This document shows, piece after piece, positions 40,406-49,319 of a stretch of 64,000 bases of DNA. Source of the stretch: an uncultured Alphaproteobacteria bacterium (lineage in GTDB: Bacteria > Pseudomonadota > Alphaproteobacteria > Methylaequorales > Methylaequoraceae); contig CACMJG010000001.1 of the NCBI GenBank assembly GCA_902613995.1, positions 83,751 through 147,750 on the forward strand, given 5' to 3'. The notes beneath the pieces were generated by a model that did not search any database, was not told the DNA's origin, and worked only from the letters and a program-made list of their open reading frames with translations. A program made the translations under genes and the position numbers. Position 1 is the first letter of the stretch, and each line of letters begins with the position of its first letter.

Positions 40406-41163
40406 ATTTAAGAGGAATTTTTGCGATATACCATTTTGAAATGTCAAGAATGTTTAGAACGGTTTCTCAAAGTATAGCGTCACCAGTTCTTTCAACTGCA
40501 TTGTATTTTATTGTTTTTGGTTCTGCAATTGGTTCGAAAATTGGAAATATTGATGGAGTAAATTACACATCTTTTCTTGTCCCTGGTCTAATAATGTTAA
40601 CAATATTAAATCAAAGTGTTTCAAATGCATCATTCGGAATTTACTTTCCAAAATTTAGTGGGACCATTTATGAAATATTATCCGCTCCAATTTCACCAAT
40701 TGAGATAACATGTGGATATGTTTTAGCTGCAGCGAGCAAGTCAGTACTAGTTGGACTGATTATTTTAATAACCTCGGCCTTTTTTATAGAAATAACAATT
40801 TTACATCCGTTTTGGATGCTATTATTTCTTATTCTAATGAGCATAACATTCAGCTTGTTTGGATTTATAATAGGAATATGGGCAAACGACTTTCAAAAAA
40901 TACAGTTAATTCCTTCATTTATTTTGACACCATTAACTTTTCTTGGTGGAAGTTTTTACTCAATAAGTATGCTACCTGATTTTTGGCAGAAACTTTCTTA
41001 CGTTAATCCAATTGTGTATTTAATAAGTTCTTTTAGATGGAGTTTTTACGGTAACTCTGATGTAAATGTTGTTGTTTCAATTTCAGCTACTTTTTTTTTT
41101 CTAGTTTTGTGTATGGTTTTTGTCTCTTGGATTTTTAAGACTGGCTACAAAATTAAGACATAA
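40402..41163 (+). CDS. ABC-2 type transporter permease
   Basis: A 253-residue membrane protein with six helices. The conserved stretch [30 protein letters not shown] (a YadH/NodJ-type signature, here spanning residues about 176-205) ends the ABC-2 core. It is translationally coupled to the ATPase before it. Together they form one exporter of unknown substrate. Confidence 0.9.
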   Translation: MNLRGIFAIYHFEMSRMFRTVSQSIASPVLSTALYFIVFGSAIGSKIGNIDGVNYTSFLVPGLIMLTILNQSVSNASFGIYFPKFSGTIYEILSAPISPIEITCGYVLAAASKSVLVGLIILITSAFFIEITILHPFWMLLFLILMSITFSLFGFIIGIWANDFQKIQLIPSFILTPLTFLGGSFYSISMLPDFWQKLSYVNPIVYLISSFRWSFYGNSDVNVVVSISATFFFLVLCMVFVSWIFKTGYKIKT

Positions 41164-41274
41164 TAAAATGATTAGAATATAATTTATTAAAAATTTTTTA
41201 TATCGTCTTTTATTAAAGATGTTATTAATTATTTTAGAATCATTCTTAATTAGATTGTTGAATTATTTACAAAA

Positions 41275-41290
41275 ACTAGTATATATTAGT
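41275..41290. promoter_or_regulatory. Near-perfect palindrome before the metal-exporter gene
   Basis: ACTAGTATATATTAGT is a 16-bp inverted repeat with one mismatch, ending 7 bases before the ATG at 41298. It overlaps possible -10 sequences (TATATT, TATAAT). It could be an operator for a metal-responsive repressor. AT-rich DNA makes chance palindromes common, so confidence is low. Confidence 0.3.
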
Positions 41291-41297
41291 ATAATCT

Positions 41298-42461
41298 ATG
41301 AATGCAATCTTATCAGTCATCAGAAATAATAAAGCAATATTCGTTGCAAATGACGGTCGTTTACTGAAAAAATGCTTGCTTGGTTTTTTGATTCTGTCAT
41401 TTGCCTTTCAATCAAATAATTTAGGAGATATAGTCAGAAACGTTTTGGTTGAAGCTTACTTACAAGTTTCTGTTTTTGTTGGTTTCACATTGTTCGTATT
41501 CATTGGAATAGATTCGTTAACAAAATTCAATGTTGAAAATTTCTTAAATAAAACCAAAACATTTCATGTTCCAATTGCAACAATTCTTGGAGCGCTACCA
41601 GGTTGTGGAGGAGCTATAATTGTAGTAACACAATTTATTCAAGGAAGGATCAGCTTTGGTGCACTAGTAGCAGTATTAACTGCAACAATGGGTGATGCAG
41701 CTTTTCTTCTTCTGTCAAAGGAGCCATCTACAGGAATTCTTGTTTTCGCAATAACATGTGCAACCGGAATAGTAACAGGGTATTTTGTAGATTTATTTCA
41801 CAATCATAAATTTCAGGAACTCAAGGAAAGTTTCAAGATAGAATTTGAAAAAATTGGTAATACATTTGTTTCAAGATTTAATATTTTTTGGGTTATTATT
41901 TTTGTTCCAGGTTTTTGTGTAGGTCTACTAACCGCCTTTAGAGTCAATTTAGATAACTATTTTCTTTTTTCCAATTTCAATCTTGTAGAATCAATAGGTT
42001 CAATTGGTGCAATTATTTCTATCTTTATGTGGACATTAAATCCACTTAGTGATTTCCAATGTTCAACCGAAAAAACAAGAAGTTTTCTTTCTAGAGTTAT
42101 AGATACGACAAACTTTGTAACTACTTGGGTGGTCTGCGGTTTTCTTTTTTTTGAATTATTAATTTATTTTAGTGATATAGATTTAATGGCATTTTTTAAT
42201 GTTTGGATAGCTTTTGTTCCATTAATAGCAATTTTATTTGGTTTTATTCCTGGTTGTGGTCCTCAAATAATTGTGACAACCTTTTACTTAAATGGATACA
42301 TACCATTATCAGCTGAACTTGGCAATGCAATTTCCAATGATGGAGATGCACTTTTTCCAGCTATCGCCTTAGCACCTAAGTCAGCAATTTTAGCAACTTT
42401 ATATAGTGGTATCCCAGCAGTTATCGTAGCTTATAGCTATATGTTATTGTTTGAAATATGA
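41298..42461 (+). CDS. Putative 10-TM manganese/heavy-metal exporter (ArsP_2 type)
   Basis: A 387-residue membrane protein. Two inverted-repeat-like motifs stand out: ALPGCGGAIIVVTQF with MGDAAFLL in the first half, and FIPGCGPQIIVTTFYLNG with ISNDGDALFPAIALAPKSA in the second. This PGCG plus acidic pattern is that of the putative manganese transporter/ArsP_2 family. The repeated cysteines and aspartates are likely metal-path residues. It is a single-gene unit. Confidence 0.8.
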   Translation: MNAILSVIRNNKAIFVANDGRLLKKCLLGFLILSFAFQSNNLGDIVRNVLVEAYLQVSVFVGFTLFVFIGIDSLTKFNVENFLNKTKTFHVPIATILGALPGCGGAIIVVTQFIQGRISFGALVAVLTATMGDAAFLLLSKEPSTGILVFAITCATGIVTGYFVDLFHNHKFQELKESFKIEFEKIGNTFVSRFNIFWVIIFVPGFCVGLLTAFRVNLDNYFLFSNFNLVESIGSIGAIISIFMWTLNPLSDFQCSTEKTRSFLSRVIDTTNFVTTWVVCGFLFFELLIYFSDIDLMAFFNVWIAFVPLIAILFGFIPGCGPQIIVTTFYLNGYIPLSAELGNAISNDGDALFPAIALAPKSAILATLYSGIPAVIVAYSYMLLFEI

Positions 42462-42517
42462 TTAAAAATTAAAATTCACTTTTTCACGTTAGTTTGACAG
42501 TTTTTTTTTATTGACAT

Positions 42518-42973
42518 TCAACTTTTATTTTTATTTCTATAATTACAATTTCCATTAATTAAAAAATAAACTCCTAATATAAATAAAAATATCTGTTCAC
42601 TTGTAAAAAGCTTTTGATTAAAAAACCAATCTTTGTGAGCAAAATAAAAAGCAAAAATCATTATAATTACAATCATCAATGCAGATATTCTGGTTAATAA
42701 ACTTCCAAAAAATGAATTTATAAATCTAGACAAAATTATTAAAATACCTGCCAAAACTTCTGAAATTGCAACGAATGACGCTAGATGTGGACTAAATCCA
42801 AAATATTTTATCAACGCAGCTGGTGGTAAGGGAAACTTATTATAACCGTGTATAATAAATGCAATTCCTAAAAATATTCTTAATAGAAATTCGGAGTATA
42901 TAAACAGACCTTCAGAAAAAGTATTTATTCCATTATCAATTTTTTTTATTAGATTAATTAATTTTTTAAACAT
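42518..42973 (-). CDS. DoxX family membrane protein
   Basis: A 151-residue protein with four helices. The family motif LLRIFLGIAFIIHGYNKFP (about residues 29-47) and the following FGFSPHLASFVAISEVLAGI are clear. DoxX proteins are linked to quinone or redox stress at the membrane, but the function is not defined. It lies 7 bp after the glycoside phosphorylase gene. Confidence 0.85.
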   Translation of the reverse strand: MFKKLINLIKKIDNGINTFSEGLFIYSEFLLRIFLGIAFIIHGYNKFPLPPAALIKYFGFSPHLASFVAISEVLAGILIILSRFINSFFGSLLTRISALMIVIIMIFAFYFAHKDWFFNQKLFTSEQIFLFILGVYFLINGNCNYRNKNKS

Positions 42974-42980
42974 AAAGCAA

Positions 42981-44708
42981 TTAAAATAATTTGTTAGTTA
43001 TCCATACACTTTGATAGGGCTGAAGAATTATCTCAGAATTAATATTCTTAATTTTTTTGTGTTTAAGTATGTCAAACCAATTATTCGTAGAAATTAAATT
43101 AATATCATGCAAGAAGAATTTTTTTCTTGATTTTGTCAAATTACTTACACAAAAAATACTTTGACTTCTGTCTATACTTTGCCTCCATATTCCAAAAAAG
43201 AAATCATCTAACTGTAATGTAAACTGAGTTGCGTTAGGATGAAAAGCAGGTTGCTTTTTTCTTAATACAATCAATCTTATCAGTGAAGAATACATTTTGC
43301 TATTTATTGAAGATGATTTTTCGAGTTTTTTTGAAAGTATATTGAAGTCCCAATTTTTTCTATTTATGGATCTAACTGATTTAGTTTTTTTAAACTTTGA
43401 AATATCATTATTTGAACCCACTAAATTTTGGAAATAAACTGCGGGTATACCTTCCATTGAAAATAAAATTTCGTGAGCTAATATAAATCTTTTAGTCTTA
43501 AACTTATCTTTACCGTGATAAGTAAGAGAAAATGCATCTAACAATGTTGTATTAACTTCATAAACATTTTCTTTATTATTGAATGATCTGTAAGAAAGAA
43601 ATGCACCAGATTTTTGAAGGGTTGTAAAAAGTTTATTTTGTTCATCAACTGGAATAATTCCTTCTAGTGGACGCATTCCAATTCCGTCATGAGTAGATAA
43701 AAAATTTAGGTAAGCGTTTCCTGACTGTGCAGGTGGCATACTTCGAGACCATTTCTTTAAATAAAAACTACTTCCTGAAATAATTGCGTGAATAAGGAGA
43801 GGTGCTAATGAAAAATTATAAATACAATGTGCTTCATTATTATTTCCAAAGTAACTTAGGTTTTCATGGCTTGGTATATTTGTTTCAGTGATAATTATTG
43901 AGTTTGGAGAGTAATTTTCTACTATAAGTCTGATTAACCTGATAATACTGTGTGTTTCAGGGAGATTTATGCAATTTGTCCCTTCTTTTTTCCATAAAAA
44001 TGCAACTGCATCCAATCTTAAAACCGATACACCATTATCTATGTAAAATTTAATAATTTTAAGGAAGTAAATAAGAACTTTTGGATTTTTAAAATTTAAG
44101 TCTATTTGGTCATGACTAAAAGTGCACCATACATATCCTTTTTTACCTTCAATTTTTATTTCTTTTAAAAGATTAGATGTCCTTGGTCTTACAACTTTAG
44201 TTAAACCTTTAAACTTATTTTTACTATAAATAAAATAATCTAGTCCAGGTTCCGCATTTTTGAGAAAGTTAAGGAAAAGTTCATTAATAGAGGAACAATG
44301 GTTAATAACCAAATCAGCCATAATCTTAAAATTTTTTGATATTTTTCTAAAATCACTCCAATCACCATTTACTTCATCTATTTTTTTATAATCGATTACT
44401 GCAAAACCATCGTCAGAAGATGAAGGAAAAAAAGGAAGAATATGTAAGAAATTAAAAACTTTGCAATATTTATTAAGAAAAACATCTAACGTTTTAAAGT
44501 TTTTTTTATTTTTTGTTCTTACTGAATCAGCATAAGTAATTAAGAAGCAATCATTTTCATTCCAAAGATCTTTATATATTTTTTTTTTTAAACTATTGGG
44601 AAATATTTTTCTTATTTCACTGCATAAAAAATCAATTTGTTTGATATTCTTATCTTTATAAATTGAGCTTAAATGACTTTGAAGTATTTTTTGATCTAAT
44701 TCTTTCAT
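42981..44708 (-). CDS. GH13_18 glycoside phosphorylase, likely glucosylglycerate phosphorylase
   Basis: A 575-residue protein of the sucrose phosphorylase subfamily. The nucleophile is D233 (RLDAVAFLW), the acid/base E275 (IIITETN) and the transition-state aspartate D341 (STHDGIG). No signal peptide. GH13_18 includes sucrose and glucosylglycerate phosphorylases. The 9-bp distance to gpgS and the phosphatase before it favour glucosylglycerate: phosphorolysis would release glucose 1-phosphate and glycerate when the solute is no longer needed. Confidence 0.85.
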   Translation of the reverse strand: MKELDQKILQSHLSSIYKDKNIKQIDFLCSEIRKIFPNSLKKKIYKDLWNENDCFLITYADSVRTKNKKNFKTLDVFLNKYCKVFNFLHILPFFPSSSDDGFAVIDYKKIDEVNGDWSDFRKISKNFKIMADLVINHCSSINELFLNFLKNAEPGLDYFIYSKNKFKGLTKVVRPRTSNLLKEIKIEGKKGYVWCTFSHDQIDLNFKNPKVLIYFLKIIKFYIDNGVSVLRLDAVAFLWKKEGTNCINLPETHSIIRLIRLIVENYSPNSIIITETNIPSHENLSYFGNNNEAHCIYNFSLAPLLIHAIISGSSFYLKKWSRSMPPAQSGNAYLNFLSTHDGIGMRPLEGIIPVDEQNKLFTTLQKSGAFLSYRSFNNKENVYEVNTTLLDAFSLTYHGKDKFKTKRFILAHEILFSMEGIPAVYFQNLVGSNNDISKFKKTKSVRSINRKNWDFNILSKKLEKSSSINSKMYSSLIRLIVLRKKQPAFHPNATQFTLQLDDFFFGIWRQSIDRSQSIFCVSNLTKSRKKFFLHDINLISTNNWFDILKHKKIKNINSEIILQPYQSVWITNKLF

Positions 44709-44717
44709 TAAAAGTAA

Positions 44718-45932
44718 TTAAAGCTCGTTATCTTCCTTGACTGCTTTCTTAAGATTATTTAAAAAACTCGGAATTGCTGTGTCAACTCTACTCCATGTTG
44801 GTATATTTGGTGATTCCATCGGCGAATCTAAAAAAATTTTTCCAGCATGCATTATATTTTGAGCAAATAACTCAACTGCTGTTTCTTCTTCATGAACATC
44901 AATTTCATAATCATTCATTATAGCGTCTTTTTTATAAATTTGAACAAAATCAAGAGCCTCTCTATAGTATGTAGCTTTTAAAGACCTAAAAATTGACATC
45001 GAGAAGGTTTCTCCCTGTGAAGCTAATTTTCTAATGACCGCCTTAATTATATCAATAGACATTTTTGATAATCCTTTTGACATATCACTCAGAGATATAT
45101 CTTGGTGTTTGTGATCATAATTATCCGCAATATCAACTTGACACAATCTGTTTCCAGCGTAGTTTCTGTACATTTCAGATAAAACACCAATCTCAAGTCC
45201 CCAATCAAAAGGAATCCTTATATCTTTTAGAACTCTTCGCCTAAATGAAAATTCACCTGCAAGTGGATACCTAAAAGAATCTATAAAAGAAATATATTCT
45301 TTGAAACCAATTGTCTTCTCCAACGCTCTTAATAGAGGTGTTACTAAAAGTCTTGCAACTCTTCCTCTTACTTTGTTGTCTGAAACTCTGGGATAATAGC
45401 CTTTACAAAAATCAAAATTAAAACGAGGATTTGCTACTGGATAAACAAGTCTGGCTAATAAATTTTTGTTGTATGTCAAGATATCACAATCATGTAATGC
45501 TATAGCTTCTGTATCGCCTAATGAAAGAATATATCCCATGCAATACCAAACATTTCTACCTTTTCCCATTTCTTGTGGGGCTAGATTCTGCTCAGCAAGC
45601 TGTTTATTGAGTTTCTTCAAGTTTGGGCCATCATTCCATAATATTTCGTGTCTTTGAGGTAATCTTGAAAAAAAATTTCTTGCAATCTTAAATTCTTTTT
45701 GATTTGCTTTGTCTAATCCAATAACTATATTTTGCAAAAACTTAACTTTTGATATTTCATCTATTATTTTTGGTAAAGCTTTACCTTCTAGCTCAGTAAA
45801 AAGAGAAGGAAGTATCAAGGTAATAGGTCTAAATTTAGAATAATTTATTAGTTCTTTTTCTAATTCATTATAGGGCCTGTTAGAAAAATTGTGTAATGTA
45901 GCTACTATACCGTTTTGATAAAAATCAGAAAT
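44718..45932 (-). CDS. gpgS: Glucosyl-3-phosphoglycerate synthase, apparent ATT start
   Basis: GT81-type glycosyltransferase making glucosyl-3-phosphoglycerate from NDP-glucose and 3-phosphoglycerate. Motifs are LPSLFTELEGKALP, WNDGP, GKGRNVWYCMGY and the metal site HDCDILTY. The only normal in-frame start, TTG 45818, removes most of the first strand. The reading frame is open and protein-like for 38 more codons, up to ATT 45932 (SDFYQNGIVATLHNF), with GGAGAG 5 bases upstream and no ATG, GTG or TTG in between. That gives 404 residues and overlaps the phosphatase gene by 8 bases. Confidence 0.85.
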   Translation of the reverse strand: MSDFYQNGIVATLHNFSNRPYNELEKELINYSKFRPITLILPSLFTELEGKALPKIIDEISKVKFLQNIVIGLDKANQKEFKIARNFFSRLPQRHEILWNDGPNLKKLNKQLAEQNLAPQEMGKGRNVWYCMGYILSLGDTEAIALHDCDILTYNKNLLARLVYPVANPRFNFDFCKGYYPRVSDNKVRGRVARLLVTPLLRALEKTIGFKEYISFIDSFRYPLAGEFSFRRRVLKDIRIPFDWGLEIGVLSEMYRNYAGNRLCQVDIADNYDHKHQDISLSDMSKGLSKMSIDIIKAVIRKLASQGETFSMSIFRSLKATYYREALDFVQIYKKDAIMNDYEIDVHEEETAVELFAQNIMHAGKIFLDSPMESPNIPTWSRVDTAIPSFLNNLKKAVKEDNEL

Positions 45933-46755
45933 TTTTACTCTCCATTCTAATTACAAATTCCAAAGATTCTCTCCACCCATCAGGTGCTTCAGTTTTACTA
46001 AAATAAATATTATCTTTTTTTTTCAAAGAAATTTTATTTGCTTTTCTTTTAACAATACAACTATAATCAGTAGATTCAAGCATACAAATATCATTTTCAC
46101 TATCTCCAAGAGAAACAGTCAAAAATCTATCATTTGAAATTAACTTAATTGTTTTTATAAAATTTTTTACAGCTTTTGCTTTATTGTAGTTATCGGAAAT
46201 ATGTAAAAATCTCCCACCTTTTAGAATTTTAAGACCTTTATTAATTTTCATTACATCAGATTTGAAATTTAACAATTTTTCATTTGTATCTTTCCAAAAA
46301 ATTGGATTTGTAAATAATCTAATCTTACTATTTTCAGCTTCTCTCAATTTAAGTTTTGTCAATTTACAAAGACTCTCATTGCTTAATTCACTATAAAAAC
46401 AAAATTTATATTTTTTTTTTAAATCTGAAAAACTGTTGATTAGATCCTCAGATTTAAGATTAGACATTTTGTAACAATAATGATTATTATGTATAAAAAA
46501 ATTTTCCTGTGTATTTCTAGTATGCTTCAAATAGCCAGGTGGGAAGAAAATACAAGCTCCATTTTCCGCAATAAACGGATGATTAATATTTAGTTTATTC
46601 TGTATTTCTAAGATTTCTTCAAATGTTTTACTGGTTACGAATATCAACTCAAACTCTAAATCAAGATTATTTATATAATTTTTTAGTGTTCCATAAGAAT
46701 ATGTATTATGATTTAAAAAGGTTCCATCAAGATCTGAGAAAATTAAAAACTTCAC
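45925..46755 (-). CDS. HAD phosphatase, glucosyl/mannosyl-3-phosphoglycerate phosphatase type
   Basis: A 276-residue HAD hydrolase. Catalytic D8 and D10 lie in FSDLDGTFLN, the cap region follows, and VSLGDSENDICMLES holds the metal-binding acids. The MPGP-type features IAENGACIFFP and GGRFLHI fit. It would dephosphorylate the product of GpgS, giving glucosylglycerate. The start is GTG 46755. It is the first gene of the three-gene operon. Confidence 0.88.
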   Translation of the reverse strand: MKFLIFSDLDGTFLNHNTYSYGTLKNYINNLDLEFELIFVTSKTFEEILEIQNKLNINHPFIAENGACIFFPPGYLKHTRNTQENFFIHNNHYCYKMSNLKSEDLINSFSDLKKKYKFCFYSELSNESLCKLTKLKLREAENSKIRLFTNPIFWKDTNEKLLNFKSDVMKINKGLKILKGGRFLHISDNYNKAKAVKNFIKTIKLISNDRFLTVSLGDSENDICMLESTDYSCIVKRKANKISLKKKDNIYFSKTEAPDGWRESLEFVIRMESKNF

Positions 46756-46910
46756 TTTTATTTTTTATAAATCAAAGCTGAAAATCATAGTTGGTTTTGG
46801 CATTTTATTAATAATAGATAAAATAAGACAATTTTAAAATCTCTTTTGTTTTTTTTATTTAAGAAAAAAATTATTGGAAAAAAATTAACTATTGATATTT
46901 TGAATTCAAA

Positions 46911-47405
46911 TTATAAATTTTTTCTAAATTTATTAGCCTTTTCTTCGTAAAATATTCTAATACATATCAAAATAAAATTAAAAAACGTAAAGAAAATCAA
47001 TGCAAGCAAGTCGTCAAAAAATAAACAAACTAATATTATTTCTAAAATTACAACAACATAATTCGGATGTTTAAAATATTTAAAAAGGAATGTCTTAACT
47101 AAGGGTTTGTGTATAACTATGATTCTTGTTGTCCAAAAAAAACCTAAATCAAAAATTATTTTATATCTTAGTAACTGTAAAACTAAAAAGGCATAAAGAT
47201 ATTCAATATTTATCTCTGTTTCATTCATTGATTTTATAAGAAAGAAAGATACAAAGATGACATGAAAAAAAACAATATACTTATAATGATTTTTGTAATA
47301 TTCAACGCCACCTTCTTTTAATAGTTTTGCAGTATTTCTTCTACTTAATAAAAGTTCAAATAATCTGCAAAAAATAATGTAAAATATTAAATAAGTATCA
47401 ATCAT
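46911..47405 (-). CDS. ICMT-family methyltransferase paired with type III PKS
   Basis: A 164-residue membrane protein with four or five helices. The family motif is FKYFKHPNYVVVILE with a C-terminal RIFYEEKANKF, as in isoprenylcysteine carboxyl methyltransferase relatives. It overlaps the polyketide synthase gene by 8 bases. In known bacterial pairs (SrsA/SrsB, BpsA/BpsB) this family O-methylates the alkylresorcinol or alkylpyrone product, so the same role is likely. Confidence 0.85.
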   Translation of the reverse strand: MIDTYLIFYIIFCRLFELLLSRRNTAKLLKEGGVEYYKNHYKYIVFFHVIFVSFFLIKSMNETEINIEYLYAFLVLQLLRYKIIFDLGFFWTTRIIVIHKPLVKTFLFKYFKHPNYVVVILEIILVCLFFDDLLALIFFTFFNFILICIRIFYEEKANKFRKNL

Positions 47406-48414
47406 TAGAATAAATTTTTAAGCCAGTCATACCTGCGGTAAAACCTGGTCCAAGAGCAGACATTAAAAAGATTCCATTACTTTTTTTCTTAATCATTTCT
47501 TTTAAAACAAGCAAAACTGATACCGAGGAAACATTCCCATATTCTGATAAAATTTTTTGAGAAACTTCAATAGTTGGATCATTATTAAAAATTTTTTTGT
47601 AGGCGTCTATAATTTTCATACCGCCTGAATGGAGCACATAACCGTCTAAGTCCTTTAAAGGAAATTTATTGACAACTTGTGGAAGTTTTTTAGTTATAAA
47701 TTCAGGAATGATTTTATCAAAAATAACTGACAATCCGTCATCCTCTACTCCCCAGCCCATTAGATTTAAAGAATCTTTCCAGGTGTGCTCCATTGAATTT
47801 AATATTTTACAATTTCCTCCTTCTGTAACTATGTAAGAAATTGATCCATCGCCAAATAATGAAGAACTGACAATGTTTTCTTTACTAAATATTTGAGGTC
47901 TAAAGGTTAAACTACATAGTTCAACATTACATACCAAAACTGGTTTTTTAATATTTTTATAAATTTCAACTGCTCTATTTAGTCCTAAAACACCTCCAGA
48001 GCAGCCATAACCAAAAAAGGGTAATCTTAAAACTTGATTATTGAAATTGAATAAATTAAAAATCTCAGCATCAATGGTAGGAGTAGATATACCTGTGCTA
48101 TTTATCAACACTATACCCCCTACATCTTCAGGTCTTGTGTTCGACTTCTCAAAAGTTTGAGAAATTGATTTTTTTAATAAATGTATAGCATTCTTTTTAA
48201 ATAAAAAATTTCTTTCAGACCAATTATGCTCATTCATATACCAGTTTAAATCGTTGGTGAGATACCTAACTTTAACCCCAGAGTTATCATAAACCTTCTC
48301 CATTTTTTTAAAATTGGTTTTAGATGAAAAAATTTTTCTGCCCAAGGCTTTAACATCATCCTGAAATACTTTATATTTTGGAAATGCAGAGCTTAAACCT
48401 AATATACTTATCAT
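47398..48414 (-). CDS. Type III polyketide synthase (chalcone synthase superfamily)
   Basis: A 338-residue homodimeric thiolase-fold enzyme. The triad is C138 (GYGCSGGVLG), H262 (VLHSGGMKIID) and N294 (GNVSSVSVLLVL). LINSTGISTPTID is the conserved N-terminal half motif. It condenses malonyl-CoA on a starter, probably a fatty acyl-CoA, giving alkylpyrones or alkylresorcinols. It forms a two-gene operon with the ICMT-type gene. Such enzymes are unusual in streamlined genomes. Confidence 0.9.
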   Translation of the reverse strand: MISILGLSSAFPKYKVFQDDVKALGRKIFSSKTNFKKMEKVYDNSGVKVRYLTNDLNWYMNEHNWSERNFLFKKNAIHLLKKSISQTFEKSNTRPEDVGGIVLINSTGISTPTIDAEIFNLFNFNNQVLRLPFFGYGCSGGVLGLNRAVEIYKNIKKPVLVCNVELCSLTFRPQIFSKENIVSSSLFGDGSISYIVTEGGNCKILNSMEHTWKDSLNLMGWGVEDDGLSVIFDKIIPEFITKKLPQVVNKFPLKDLDGYVLHSGGMKIIDAYKKIFNNDPTIEVSQKILSEYGNVSSVSVLLVLKEMIKKKSNGIFLMSALGPGFTAGMTGLKIYSND

Positions 48415-48528
48415 AATTATTAATTGGTATTTAAAAAAATTTATAAAAGGGCAAAACTTTAGATAAAAAGTATTAACGGAATAAAATTATGACTTTTTGA
48501 TTTTTTTAATTAACTTATATTATTAAAC

Positions 48529-49275
48529 ATGAAAAGAATCAGAAATATAAAAGTTACTAATATATCTCAACTATCGCCCAATATGAAAAGAATTACATTT
48601 CACAGTAAGGATTTTATTGATTTTCCAGAAGATGAAGATGGTGGATATGTTAAACTTTTATTTAAACAAGAATCATCAGACAACTCCTTTTTAAGACCAT
48701 ATACAATCAGAAGTTTTAGGAAAAACAAGCTAGAACTAGATATTGACTTTTCTAATCATTTAGGAAATCAAGGCTATGCAACAAAATGGGCGTCACATGC
48801 TAAAATCGGTGACGAAATATTAATATCAGGACCAGGTTTAAAAAAACCAATAAATGAAAATTCTGATTGGTTTTTTTTTGTAGGAGATATGACTGCCTTA
48901 CCAGCGATAGCATGTTATCTTGAAAGAATCCCAAAAAGTGCATTAGGCTTTGTTGTTTTAGAGGTAATATCAAAAGACGATAAAATCAAACTTATAAAAC
49001 CTAAAAATATCAAAATAAAATGGGTAGTAAAATCAAAACAGAATCCTTCTGTTTTGGAGAATACTGTAAAAGAAATTAATTGGTTGAATGGAAAACCCTA
49101 TGTATGGGTGGCTTGTGAATTTAATAAAATGAAAAGTTTAAGAAATTTTTTTCAAAAAAATAAAAAAATCAGTAAGAACGAAATGTATATTTCTAGCTAC
49201 TGGAAGTTAGGATTGGATCAGGAAGAACATAAGTTAGTAAAAAAAGAAGATTCAATAAAATGGGATAATAACTAA
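48529..49275 (+). CDS. Siderophore-interacting (ViuB/SIP) family flavin reductase
   Basis: A 248-residue FAD/NAD(P)H protein. The FAD-binding motif RPYTIRSFR is at about residues 63-71. GNQGYATKWASHAKIGDEILISGPG and FFVGDMTALPAI give the flavin and nucleotide regions. The family releases iron from siderophores or haem by reduction. No siderophore biosynthesis gene is in the window. It is divergent from the polyketide operon, sharing a 114-bp AT-rich region. Confidence 0.88.
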   Translation: MKRIRNIKVTNISQLSPNMKRITFHSKDFIDFPEDEDGGYVKLLFKQESSDNSFLRPYTIRSFRKNKLELDIDFSNHLGNQGYATKWASHAKIGDEILISGPGLKKPINENSDWFFFVGDMTALPAIACYLERIPKSALGFVVLEVISKDDKIKLIKPKNIKIKWVVKSKQNPSVLENTVKEINWLNGKPYVWVACEFNKMKSLRNFFQKNKKISKNEMYISSYWKLGLDQEEHKLVKKEDSIKWDNN

Positions 49276-49319
49276 TTTAAAAGACATTTTTTAAAATTAA
49301 AATAAAGAATTTTAAGTTT

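Noticed and set aside
41289..41295. TATAAT as -10 box of the metal-exporter gene
   Set aside because: It ends 2 bases before the ATG, so the transcript would start inside the coding sequence.
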